Translations under genes and position numbers: made by a program
The notes under the pieces: generated by a model
What the model saw: the letters and a program-made list of their open reading frames with translations, nothing else
Databases searched by the model: none
What the model was told of the DNA's origin: nothing
Shown here: in pieces, positions 1 to 8,697 of the stretch
How the letters are laid out: each line of letters opens with the position of its first letter
How positions within the stretch are numbered: position 1 is the stretch's first letter
Source: an uncultured Acidobacteriaceae bacterium
GTDB taxonomy: Bacteria > Acidobacteriota > Terriglobia > Terriglobales > Acidobacteriaceae
DNA: 37,782 nt
Assembly: GCA_903904755.1 (NCBI GenBank)
Contig: CAIVDV010000044.1
Coordinates: 1-37,782, forward strand
Reading direction: 5' to 3'

Positions 1-329
1 CCGAACCAAATGCGGGGCATGGAAAAGTGGAAAGCAAAGAACGCTTACCACTTTTCCACGCCCCCGACTGCGGCTATCTGACTAACTCGGTAACTGCGCT
101 ACACTAACAATCTCGCTGGTACAAAAGATCGGGCAGGCCACAGGGACTGTTTTAGGACGAACCGGTGGCATTAATCTAGTCCACAAATAGCTGACGAATT
201 AGAATGCCTAATCCATCGTGGCCGGAAGAGTACTCCAAAACTCACCGACGCGTCAAACATTACAGGATGTTCATGTTTTTAGGGAGTCATCATTGCGGCA
301 ATGGCGCTCCCGTCCCTGCTACTCCGGGA
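1..329. other. Non-coding stretch with one hairpin
   Basis: No convincing gene is visible on either strand. The only structure is an inverted repeat at 17-30 / 48-61: the arms match at 13 of 14 positions (core GGAAAAGTGG / CCACTTTTCC) around a 17-nt loop. No T-run follows it, so it is not an obvious intrinsic terminator. The rest appears to be decayed sequence next to the broken gene at 330-816. Confidence 0.4.
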
Positions 330-816
330 TAACCGTATCCGGTTCTCGATGTGCAGGGCTAAATCACTGAAACAACCCGGGTGCCACCGCAGCCGCCGTC
401 AACTCATCTAGTTCTGGGTCAGAGAATTGATGGCAATCTGCATGCAAGACAGCAGCATTCACAGCGCTCCCGCCAGTGTGATGCCAATCCGAATTGCGGA
501 AGCCTGCCTTTTCAAAGTCCGTGGAAGGGCCGACTTCATATCTGTCCACTGCATCAATCTGCTCCGCAGTCGCGCCTTTCAGCGAAGCCCGATCACGGTG
601 GGAGCTTACACAGTATTCACAATCATCAGCGCGCCACGCGAGTTGACACCGGTTCCTTGCATATCGACTGGAGTGCGTCATCCCCAGGCAACGGCTTCAG
701 CAGGGCAGCCAAGCCAATAGCCCGTCCAGGGGCGCTCGACACCGCCACGAATATGAACGGAACGACCCCACGCTCGTCGTGCAACTGTCGTAGAGCGGTT
801 CAACCTGCGTAGCCAC
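330..816 (-). pseudogene. Decayed carboxymuconolactone decarboxylase / AhpD-like gene
   Basis: Fragments of one AhpD-fold protein are spread over the three minus-strand frames. The first fragment starts at a GTG near 816 and reads VATQVEPLYD. The second, after a frame change near 780, reads ERGVVPFIFVAVSSAPGRAI and ends at a stop near 620. The third (about 681-364) carries the family core CEYCVSSHRDRA with the Cys-x2-Cys-x3-His arrangement, followed by a G-A-T-A-E-Q-I helix. A fourth fragment after the stop at 364 (DLALHIENR) resembles the family's C-terminus. Intact members reduce peroxides or decarboxylate lactones through the two cysteines. At least two frameshifts and one premature stop make a working product unlikely. 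The assignment rests on the CxxC core and on the order of the fragments; sequencing error is a less likely explanation because there are several lesions. Confidence 0.7.
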
Positions 817-878
817 CTCCCCGCGCTCAAACGAGTGGACGAGAGAATCGGACGATTTGGTAGCAGCTCCGGTCATCA

Positions 879-908
879 AAATGGCTCCAGTTGAAACCGG
901 AGCCATTT
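879..908 (-). terminator. Putative intrinsic terminator of the TonB-dependent receptor gene
   Basis: A perfect 10-bp inverted repeat (AAATGGCTCC / GGAGCCATTT) with a 10-nt loop lies about 45 bp beyond the receptor stop codon. Read on the minus strand, the second arm runs into TTTTG, giving a short U-tract. Position and shape fit a rho-independent terminator; the U-tract is short, so termination may be partial. Confidence 0.6.
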
Positions 909-952
909 AGGCTTGCACCATCATTCATGAGCGAGAAACTGCGATCTCTCCC

Positions 953-3900
953 CTAGAACGTGAAGCGAGCACCGAACTGGAACTGCCGAGGCAGGTTAGC
1001 ATCCGAAGTTATCTGGCCAAAGCCAGACATATTGTCGGCCGTCGGTGTCGGGTTCCAGAAAACGTTCGGATATCCGAACTGAACCGAGTTGGTCACGTTG
1101 TAGCTGGAAACCTCCAGCCGAAGGTTTCGCTCTCCACCCAAGGTCAGATTCTTAAAGAGCGAAATGTCCAGATCATGAGCTCCATCGGTACGTACACTGC
1201 CCAGTGTCGCCGGGGCGGTGCCAGGAACAAACTGTCTCGTCGGCTCAGAGAAGCAAGTGTAGTTAAACCACATAGCGGCTGTATGCGGCGCACCTTTCCC
1301 GGGGTCGCAGGTCAGGTCCACCCTCTGGGCAAAATAGGGGTTGCCTGTACCATTAGGGCTTGCAATCGGTACGCCCGTACTCACGTAGGCAATCGTATTG
1401 ATTGTCCAGCCCCCCAGCGCCTCATCTGCCAACCCGTGAAGGTGAATCTTCCTGCCCTTTCCGACGGGCAGGTCGTACGACGCCTGCCAGTTGAACTGAA
1501 ATTTCACATCCTGCGCGCTGATGCTGTGCTCGAGATTCAGATTTTGCCAGTCCTGAGCAGCGCCTGCGCCATGAAAACCAATGAATCCAAGCGGCGGGGC
1601 TCCGTCGTCGGTCATGATTTTGCCCCAAGTAAAGGTGGCCAGCGTGGTGAAGTGATTGCTCATGCGTTTCTCCACTTTGGCCTGCAGCGAACTGTACTCC
1701 GAATCACCTCCGGGGTAAGCGTGAATGTTCACGCCGTTGCCTGCGCCATAGTTCCCGGTGCTGAACTGGGGATACTTCTGCAATGCGAACCACTGCGGGA
1801 CAGTTGCCGAGCCATACCACGCATTGGTGCTGGGTAGAATCCCCTCCCAGGGGTTTGCCACCATGCATGCAGTGGAACCAGTAATACAGAGGCCGTCGCC
1901 GTATTTCTGGATATCTCCGAGAGAAAGTTGGTTCAGGTCTGCATTGCCAAGGGGCAGGAAGAGTCCGCGGCTGCCAACATAGGCCGCACTCACAATCGTC
2001 TGATGCGGGAACTCGTACTCCAGACCAAAGTTGAAGTTGTAGGTGGTCATCGTTCGCTGGGAATGGAGAACAGTATTCAAACTGCCGCCGAGATTGGTTG
2101 CAGCACCCAGCGATGCGCCGGTGAGTTGCACAACACCCTCAGGAAAAGGATTGCTGAGCGAGTAACAGCCAGCGACATCCCCGTTGTTTACGCAATCGGA
2201 GGTGCTGTTGAAAATTGTGTTCCCGTCTGCGTTGTACTGCGTTCCGTTCCAGTTCGTAACCGTGGAAAAGCCATCGCTGTTGAGGGACGGATTGGCAACC
2301 ATCTGTGCGCTTGGCCCGTAGTAGATTCCCCCGCCTGCACGCACCAGCAAGTGCTTGGCAGCTTGCCACGACAGCCCGACACGCGGTCCCAGGTCGCCGA
2401 GGTTGACTGCGAACGGACTGCGGTTGCCGCTTCCAACAAAACGCTCCCCGCCGGTGAGCGCCACGCCATTCGGTGTGAAACTCAGGTTCGGATCAAAGTA
2501 CTCAAGCCGATTGTGCCGCTCTGTTCTGCCGCCAAAGATGTCCCAGCGCAAACCGACAGTGAGAGTCAGGCCATGCGCGATATGGTAAACATCCTGCGCA
2601 AACGCGGCGTAATATGGGTTGGCTTCAGCCGCAAAAATGTCCTTGGTAAAGTTGTAAGACTCGTACCCGGGTGCCTGTCCCATGCCCAGCAGGAACGAAG
2701 CAAAATCGCTTCCGTCCCCGGCAAAAGCTGTGGAGCCAGTCGCGGAGTTGTCAAAACCATACAAACCGCTCGGAGACGGCGGCTGGCCGATATTCATAAA
2801 TTTCCGCTGGTACTCAATTCCAGTGCTCAGCTCCTGCTTCCCAATCACATTGCTATAGGTTGCGTTCGCATCCGAGTTTTCGCTTGCGAACTGAAAGGTG
2901 TTCCAGTTCGCCGTTCCGCCAATCATCGAAGTAAAGTTGCCAAAAGCGATAATGGGCAGCGTTTTGTAGGTCTCCTGATCCGCCAGTGCCTGTGGGAAGC
3001 CCAGACTCGAAATGTCATATCCAATCTGCCTCGGATCGCCCCCCTGATTCTCGAAGTGGCGCGTAAACGAGTAGCGCAACTGGAGCATCGAGGTCGGAGT
3101 CAACGTCAGATCATCGGCAAGCAGAATATTCCTGCCGTTGGTAATGTTCTGGTAGTAGTTTGCATCCCACATACTCTTGAAGAAGTTGTAGTTGGAAAAG
3201 AATAGGCGGTCGAAGGAAAAGCGGCCAAAAATACGCTGCTTTTCGCTTTGGTACCAGTCCAGGCGAATGTCGAACTTCTGCGCGTTGTATGGATCCAGAC
3301 CAGGCAGGTATAGATTGTTGATGTGGTAAGGACCAGTGCCATCATTGTTCGGCTCGGGGAACTGCGCGGCGAATTTGAGTGCAATCGGGTTCAGGTTTTC
3401 TGCGGGAATCTTGTTCCCGTCAAAAGGTTTGCGAGTTCCATCCTCGTTGTCTGGGGCGAGCGGGTTGTAGATGGTGTAACTGTCTCCCGAGAAGTCTCCT
3501 GTGCGCTCCGCATCCGTCGGAACCGTAAAGGTGCCACCGCCGTCAAACTGCTTCTGCTGGGTTGCCTCGTAGTCAGCAAAGAAGAAAAGCTTCTTGTGAA
3601 GGATTGGGCCACTGATAGCTCCGCCTTCCTGGTAACGGTAGTAGTCAGGCGCAGAGCTGCCGGGATTGTTCAGCTTGTTCATGTAGTCATTCGCCGCAAG
3701 CGCATTGGGGCGGATGTAAACGAAGGCGTCTCCATGAAAACTGTTGCCGCCCCCCTTGCTGGCCAGACTGATAACGCCGGCACCACCACTCTCATACGAA
3801 GCGGGCGTGTTCTGCGTCTCGACACGATATTCGTCCACCCCATCTTCAGGAACCTGGAATGCTGGGATGATGCTGGCTGCGTTGTTTTCCGCGATTCCAA

Positions 3901-4546
3901 GCGGGCTCCCATCAAGCATGTAGTACACAGAACCCTGCAGCGCGCCGTTAATGGTGTACGAGGAAACATCCGCGCCGGGGCGGGAATTGAAAATTGCTCC
4001 GGTGTCCGAGGAGTTGGGAGTACCGTTCGCAGGATTGACGCCGGCACTCAACTGCACCAGTTGGAAAACATCTCGTGTCAGAAGTGGAACCCTGTCAATG
4101 ACTTCGGAGGAAATGAGCTGACCGACGGTCGAGTTGCTGGTCTCCGTCATGTCCGCTGTCGTGGTGACGGTGACAACTTCACTCACCGATCCTATTTTGA
4201 GCGCAAGATTTACCGTACTGACCTGGTCAATGCTGACACCCACGCGCTGCTGCGCTACGGACTCAAACCCTTCGTGACTGGCGGTGACTGTGTACGTCCC
4301 AGGAGTGAGCGAGACAAACGAATAGATTCCCGCCGCGCTTGAAACCGTAGTGAGGCTGATGCTGGTGGCCTGATTGAGCGCCACAACCTTTGCGCCAGGC
4401 ACGATGGCGCCCGTCTGGTCTGTCACCGCACCACTGATTCCACCGCGCCCGGCTTGAGCAAATATCTGCGGAGCCAGCGTTACCAATTGCAAGCCGACGA
4501 GGCAGTGAAGACAGAATCGAGAGAGCATTCTTGCGGTAGGCATCAT
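953..4546 (-). CDS. TonB-dependent receptor, Oar-like, with carboxypeptidase-regulatory domain
   Basis: A 1197-residue outer-membrane receptor expected to import a ligand, probably an oligosaccharide given its neighbours, using TonB/proton-motive energy. A signal peptide spans residues 1-30 (cleavage near IFA-Q). Residues about 35-115 form a carboxypeptidase-regulatory-like Ig fold (GGISGAVTDQTGAIVPGAKV). A plug region follows (about 130-250), then a long barrel rich in aromatic and Asn residues ending in FGARFTF, whose terminal Phe is the usual beta-barrel assembly signal. No clear TonB box is visible, as is common in this family. The gene is transcribed divergently from the LacI-type regulator, with a candidate operator about 30 bp before its start. 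Expanded families of such receptors are typical of Acidobacteriota; the substrate cannot be read from the sequence. Confidence 0.93.
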   Translation of the reverse strand: MMPTARMLSRFCLHCLVGLQLVTLAPQIFAQAGRGGISGAVTDQTGAIVPGAKVVALNQATSISLTTVSSAAGIYSFVSLTPGTYTVTASHEGFESVAQQRVGVSIDQVSTVNLALKIGSVSEVVTVTTTADMTETSNSTVGQLISSEVIDRVPLLTRDVFQLVQLSAGVNPANGTPNSSDTGAIFNSRPGADVSSYTINGALQGSVYYMLDGSPLGIAENNAASIIPAFQVPEDGVDEYRVETQNTPASYESGGAGVISLASKGGGNSFHGDAFVYIRPNALAANDYMNKLNNPGSSAPDYYRYQEGGAISGPILHKKLFFFADYEATQQKQFDGGGTFTVPTDAERTGDFSGDSYTIYNPLAPDNEDGTRKPFDGNKIPAENLNPIALKFAAQFPEPNNDGTGPYHINNLYLPGLDPYNAQKFDIRLDWYQSEKQRIFGRFSFDRLFFSNYNFFKSMWDANYYQNITNGRNILLADDLTLTPTSMLQLRYSFTRHFENQGGDPRQIGYDISSLGFPQALADQETYKTLPIIAFGNFTSMIGGTANWNTFQFASENSDANATYSNVIGKQELSTGIEYQRKFMNIGQPPSPSGLYGFDNSATGSTAFAGDGSDFASFLLGMGQAPGYESYNFTKDIFAAEANPYYAAFAQDVYHIAHGLTLTVGLRWDIFGGRTERHNRLEYFDPNLSFTPNGVALTGGERFVGSGNRSPFAVNLGDLGPRVGLSWQAAKHLLVRAGGGIYYGPSAQMVANPSLNSDGFSTVTNWNGTQYNADGNTIFNSTSDCVNNGDVAGCYSLSNPFPEGVVQLTGASLGAATNLGGSLNTVLHSQRTMTTYNFNFGLEYEFPHQTIVSAAYVGSRGLFLPLGNADLNQLSLGDIQKYGDGLCITGSTACMVANPWEGILPSTNAWYGSATVPQWFALQKYPQFSTGNYGAGNGVNIHAYPGGDSEYSSLQAKVEKRMSNHFTTLATFTWGKIMTDDGAPPLGFIGFHGAGAAQDWQNLNLEHSISAQDVKFQFNWQASYDLPVGKGRKIHLHGLADEALGGWTINTIAYVSTGVPIASPNGTGNPYFAQRVDLTCDPGKGAPHTAAMWFNYTCFSEPTRQFVPGTAPATLGSVRTDGAHDLDISLFKNLTLGGERNLRLEVSSYNVTNSVQFGYPNVFWNPTPTADNMSGFGQITSDANLPRQFQFGARFTF

Positions 4547-4571
4547 GGCGCATCCTCAGAAAAAGTGTTGA

Positions 4572-4585
4572 TTAAAACGTTTGAA
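4572..4585. promoter_or_regulatory. Candidate LacI-family operator
   Basis: The sequence TTAAAACGTTTGAA contains the perfect 8-bp palindrome AAACGTTT with the central CG typical of LacI/PurR-type operators. It lies about 26 bp upstream of the receptor start codon and about 210 bp before the regulator's GTG start, inside the divergent intergenic region. Binding by the adjacent regulator is an inference from position and symmetry. Confidence 0.5.
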
Positions 4586-4790
4586 CATCTTGGATTGTTA
4601 CTGTAAGATGATTCCCGATAGCTGTCAAGGGGAAATCACGGGCGGTCGCTTTCGTGCTGGATTGACTGCCCTAAACCGTGTAAAGTCTACCTGCGAATCC
4701 AGAATCTGCTTCCGGGTTCGCCGTTTTGAGGCCAGGAGTGCAGTCCGAGTTTTTCGAATGCTCCTGACGTTCCGTGTGGGAGGTAAGCAA

Positions 4791-5867
4791 GTGCCGCAAC
4801 GAAAGTCTGGCCACGTTACTCTGCTGGATATCGCCCGCGCCTGTGGCTACTCAGTTTCGACCGTATCCATTGTTCTCAGCGAGGCACCACTCTCACAAAA
4901 CGTCGCGGCAAGCACGCGCGAGCAAATTCGCGCGATGGCCAGCCAACTGGGGTATCACCCGGATGCCTATGCACGTTCACTTAGGCGAAGACGCAGCCAG
5001 ACAATCGGGGTTCTCGCGTTCGACCTCTCTGATCCATTCTGCCTCCCAATTATGCGCGGAATTCAATCGGAAATGCAGCGCGGCGGATACCTGCCCATGT
5101 TGATGGATGCGCAGACGCATCGAAAACTTTTCGATAGCTATCTGAAGATGGTGCTGGAGCGGCGCGCAGAGGCTGTAATTGTGATTGCAAGCTGGATTTT
5201 TGAAGAAGCCAACCTGCTCGCCGATATGGAAAAGAACAACGTTCCGATAGTAATCGTCGGCCGGGATTTGACCAGCCGAGGGATTCCGTCCATCGCCGTT
5301 GACAACGAGGAAGGCGGAGCCCTCGCGATGCGCCACCTGCTCGAATTGGGACACCGCGACATTGCCGTCGTTCGCGGCCCTGTGGAAATGTTTGACAGCG
5401 AGCCGCGCTGGAACGGCGCTCGCCACGTGGCTGCTCAAATGGGAATCACAATTGATTCACAACTGATATTCCAATTGCCCGATCTGGTTGGCCCGGATTC
5501 CGGCTTCGAAGGAGGCGCAAGTCTCGCAAAGGCGATGCTTGCAACCGGGCGCAAATTTTCTGCTGTCCTGGCATTCGACGATTTGACGGCGCTCGGAGTG
5601 GTTCGCGGTCTGAGCGAGTCCGGTCTGCGAGTGCCCCAGGACTGCACTGTGGTTGGTTTTGATGATGTGTTACCCGCTTCTGTCGCAACTCCTGGCATCA
5701 GCACGATTCGGCAACCTCTCGCAGAGATGGGCTCTATTGCAGCTCAATGGGTTCTGAAGGCAATCGAGTCCGGCCAATCGGCCCCTGCAAATCCGCCCGA
5801 AGTTCACTGGGCCCAGCCGCAGTTGGTCATTCGCGGATCTTCTGCCCCACTGCATGGCACTGAATAG
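4791..5867 (+). CDS. LacI-family transcriptional regulator
   Basis: A 358-residue repressor. The GTG at 4791 was chosen as start because GGAGG lies 7 nt before it and because it puts the helix-turn-helix at the N-terminus, as the family requires; the frame is open further upstream but that extension is not protein-like. Residues 9-30 (VTLLDIARACGYSVSTVSIV) are the LacI DNA-binding helices and hinge entry. From about residue 64 onward a periplasmic-binding-protein-like sugar sensor begins (TIGVLAFDLSDPFCLPIMRG) and runs to the end (VVGFDDVLPASVATPGIST). Its position between the receptor and the GH2 gene suggests that it controls the locus in response to a sugar. The effector is unknown. Confidence 0.93.
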   Translation: MPQRKSGHVTLLDIARACGYSVSTVSIVLSEAPLSQNVAASTREQIRAMASQLGYHPDAYARSLRRRRSQTIGVLAFDLSDPFCLPIMRGIQSEMQRGGYLPMLMDAQTHRKLFDSYLKMVLERRAEAVIVIASWIFEEANLLADMEKNNVPIVIVGRDLTSRGIPSIAVDNEEGGALAMRHLLELGHRDIAVVRGPVEMFDSEPRWNGARHVAAQMGITIDSQLIFQLPDLVGPDSGFEGGASLAKAMLATGRKFSAVLAFDDLTALGVVRGLSESGLRVPQDCTVVGFDDVLPASVATPGISTIRQPLAEMGSIAAQWVLKAIESGQSAPANPPEVHWAQPQLVIRGSSAPLHGTE

Positions 5868-5983
5868 TTTCAATGCTCCCTCGCGGCGTTCCGTTGGCCG
5901 ACTGTATCACGTCAGTCACTGAGCGCAGAATCAATCGATCGCCCCTGTGCTTTCTGTTCACTTTGGTGGATGCAGGAAATCAA

Positions 5984-6022
5984 GGGATGCATGCACCCCG
6001 CAGTTAATCCTGAGAACTGCGG
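5984..6022 (+). promoter_or_regulatory. Two inverted repeats in the leader of the GH2 gene
   Basis: At 5984-5998 there is GGGATGCATGCACCC, with the 8-bp palindrome TGCATGCA at its centre. Overlapping its end is a perfect 8-bp inverted repeat CCGCAGTT (5998-6005) / AACTGCGG (6015-6022) with a 9-nt loop. The second arm ends 11 nt before the GGAG ribosome-binding site of the GH2 gene. They could be an operator or an mRNA hairpin affecting translation; neither role is shown. Confidence 0.35.
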
Positions 6023-6043
6023 CACAAACAAATCGGAGCTTCC

Positions 6044-8695
6044 ATGAAGAACTTCCGCATCAATATCTCCTGGCTGCTGTTTTTAATCTCGTTCATAGTT
6101 CTAATCAACTCGGTCAATGCTGCCACTTCGACTCCACTTGCCGAAGGTTGGCAATTGCAATCCGCCTGCAGAATCACCGCCACCGGTGCAGAGATTTCGA
6201 GTGCCGACTTTTACAGCGACACATGGATTTCGACCAAGGTGCCAAGCACCGTTGTCGCGGCTCAAACCAAAGCGGGTGAACTCCCAGATCCTTATTTCGG
6301 GACGAATTTGCGGCAGTTTCCGGGGATGGACTACCCAATTGGAAGCATTTTTGCCAATATGCCTATGCCGGTGGACAGCCCTTACCGATGCGGTTGGTGG
6401 TACCGCACTCAGTTCAAGGCAAGTGGCGCGGCAGGCAAGCGGACCTGGTTGCACTTTGGCGGCATCAACTATCGCGGAGAAATCTGGCTGAATGGCCAAC
6501 GGATCGCTGGTCAGGAGACGGTAGCTGGTGCCTACCGAACGTATCAATTCGATGTCACAGGGTTGTTGAAAGCGAGCGGCGAGAACACGCTTGCGGTTGA
6601 AACGTTTGCACCTACAGAGAAAGACCTCGGCATCAACTGGGTGGATTGGAATCCGTGCCCGCCGGATAAAGATATGGGCCTATGGGGTGCCGTGGAATTG
6701 GTTACAACAGGTGCTGTTACGGTGCGTTCGCCGCTTGCGATTACCCACTTCCCAGAGGATTCTTTGAACATGGCGGAAGTTACGGTGTATGCCGAACTAC
6801 ACAACGCACTAGACCGCCCAGTGAGCGGCATCGCAAGTGGGACGGCTGCCGGCGTTGCCTTCGAACAGCCTGTCGCCTTGGCAGCGAATGAAAGCCGCAC
6901 AGTCGTGTTTTCTCCCGAGCAGTTCCCTGTTCTCAATCTGCATAATCCAAAACTCTGGTGGCCAGTGCAGATGGGTGATCCTCACCTTGAGAAACTGACG
7001 GTCAGGTTTAGCGCAGCAGGAGAAGTCCCGGACGAGAAGACGGTTGACTTCGGCATTCGCGAAGTGACCAGTGAGAAGACGACGAATGGCAGCAAGCTTT
7101 TTCGCATCAATCGCAAGCCAATCCTGATTCGCGGGGCCGGCTGGTCACAGGACATGCTGCTGCGCACAGACAGCCAGAAGCTGCGTAATGAAATTCGCCT
7201 GGTCAAGGAGATGCACCTTAACACCATTCGTTTGGAAGGAAAACTCGAAACCGAAGAGTTCTTTCGCCTGGCAGATGAACAGGGCATTCTCGTGATGCTG
7301 GGATGGTGCTGCTGTGACCATTGGGAGCACTGGGCAGACTGGAAGCAAGGTGATTTGGAAATAGCAACTGCCAGCCTGCGCTCGCAGTTGCTGCGCCTGC
7401 GTCATCACCCCAGCTTGCTGGTTTGGCTGAATGGCAGCGACAATGCTCCTCCAGCAAATGTCGAAAGTGCCTACCTTGCGGTGGAAAGCGACGTACACTG
7501 GTCAAATCCCATTCTCTCGGCTGCGTCGCAGGAAGTTACTACTGTGACAGGTGAGGCTGGCGTGAAGATGACCGGGCCGTACGACTACGTTGCGCCGAGC
7601 TATTGGTACGTGGACAAAGCTCACGGCGGTGCTTGGGGTTTCAATACTGAGACCAGTCCCGGGCCGGCAATTGCTTCCCGCGCAAGCCGTGCCAAGTTCC
7701 TCCCTGATCCGGATGCCTGGCCACCGAGCGCGAACTGGCAGTACCACAACGGCAGCGGAAAGTTCGCGCAACTTACGGCGTTCGATGGTGCGATGGAAGC
7801 AGTGTATGCCAAGCCGAGATCAGCGGCAGATTATGACCGGATCGCTTCCACCATGGAGTACGATTCCGAGCGGGCGATGTACGAGGCTTACAGCAAAAAC
7901 AAGTATGACGCGACCGGCATCATCCAGTGGATGCTGAACAATGCATGGCCGTCGATGATCTGGCACTTGTACGACTATTATCTGGACGCGGGAGCAGGCT
8001 ATTTTGCAACGCGAAAGGCTTGCGAACCGATGCATATCCAGTACTCGTATGACGACAGGACAATCGTTGTGGTCAACAGCACCTACGCTACGGCGGAAGG
8101 ACTTACAGCGACTGTGAACGTGCACAACCGCGACTGGAAGCTGGTATTCACTCAATCAGCGACAGTGGACGCGTCAGCAGACAGTTCGCAGCGCGTCTTC
8201 ACAATCCCCGAAGCACTTTATTCCGGAGCAGACCGATTGCTGCTGATTGATTTGTCGCTCAAGAATTCGAAAGGTGAGTTGGTGAGCCGGAATTTCTACT
8301 GGATTCCAACGACGCTGACTACCTTCGATTGGCCCGCGACGGACTACACCCACACGCCAGCAGCCCGTCATGAGGATTTGACCGCACTGAATTCCCTGCC
8401 GAAGGCATCTGTAACCTCTGCGGCCACTCTGACGAATGTGGATGGGAAACGGGTGATCAAGGTAAAGTTGGAGAACTCTAACGATGCCCTTGCGTTTCAA
8501 CTTCACGCCGCAATTCGAATGCCGAAGGGAGAACTGATCGCCCCGGTCTATTGGTCAGACAACTGGATTGAGCTTGTTCCGGGCGAATCGACTGTGCTGA
8601 CTGCAGAGATTCCCGCAAATGCTTCCGACGCAGTCGTGGAACTTGACGGCTGGAATATTCAGCCCGCTACCCTTGTGCCTGCCTTGGCGCGGTAA
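6044..8695 (+). CDS. GH2 exo-beta-D-glucosaminidase-like glycoside hydrolase, secreted
   Basis: An 883-residue enzyme with a signal peptide (residues 1-26, cut near VNA-A), so it acts in the periplasm or outside the cell. The order is that of glycoside hydrolase family 2: jelly-roll sugar-binding domain (about 40-205, LHFGGINYRGEIWLNG), Ig-like domain (about 206-345), TIM barrel (about 346-660) and C-terminal beta domains. The pair WLNGSD (Asp466) and FNTETSPG (Glu536) matches the acid/base and nucleophile arrangement of the CsxA exo-beta-glucosaminidase subfamily, which has Asp469 and Glu541. That subfamily removes GlcN from chitosan oligosaccharides; relatives are beta-mannosidases, so exact specificity is uncertain. 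GGAG lies 6 nt before the ATG. The permease gene begins 2 nt after the stop, so the two are co-transcribed. Confidence 0.88.
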   Translation: MKNFRINISWLLFLISFIVLINSVNAATSTPLAEGWQLQSACRITATGAEISSADFYSDTWISTKVPSTVVAAQTKAGELPDPYFGTNLRQFPGMDYPIGSIFANMPMPVDSPYRCGWWYRTQFKASGAAGKRTWLHFGGINYRGEIWLNGQRIAGQETVAGAYRTYQFDVTGLLKASGENTLAVETFAPTEKDLGINWVDWNPCPPDKDMGLWGAVELVTTGAVTVRSPLAITHFPEDSLNMAEVTVYAELHNALDRPVSGIASGTAAGVAFEQPVALAANESRTVVFSPEQFPVLNLHNPKLWWPVQMGDPHLEKLTVRFSAAGEVPDEKTVDFGIREVTSEKTTNGSKLFRINRKPILIRGAGWSQDMLLRTDSQKLRNEIRLVKEMHLNTIRLEGKLETEEFFRLADEQGILVMLGWCCCDHWEHWADWKQGDLEIATASLRSQLLRLRHHPSLLVWLNGSDNAPPANVESAYLAVESDVHWSNPILSAASQEVTTVTGEAGVKMTGPYDYVAPSYWYVDKAHGGAWGFNTETSPGPAIASRASRAKFLPDPDAWPPSANWQYHNGSGKFAQLTAFDGAMEAVYAKPRSAADYDRIASTMEYDSERAMYEAYSKNKYDATGIIQWMLNNAWPSMIWHLYDYYLDAGAGYFATRKACEPMHIQYSYDDRTIVVVNSTYATAEGLTATVNVHNRDWKLVFTQSATVDASADSSQRVFTIPEALYSGADRLLLIDLSLKNSKGELVSRNFYWIPTTLTTFDWPATDYTHTPAARHEDLTALNSLPKASVTSAATLTNVDGKRVIKVKLENSNDALAFQLHAAIRMPKGELIAPVYWSDNWIELVPGESTVLTAEIPANASDAVVELDGWNIQPATLVPALAR

Positions 8696-8697
8696 AA

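Noticed and set aside
17-61. Inverted repeat at the window start as a transposon end
   Set aside because: No target duplication, partner copy or transposase in the window; kept only as a hairpin in non-coding DNA.
1928-3205. Plus-strand open frame within the TonB-dependent receptor gene
   Set aside because: Antisense to a well-supported receptor; no family resemblance.
6600-6607. AAACGTTT palindrome, the same core as the candidate LacI operator
   Set aside because: It lies well inside the GH2 coding region and encodes conserved sequence; probably chance.
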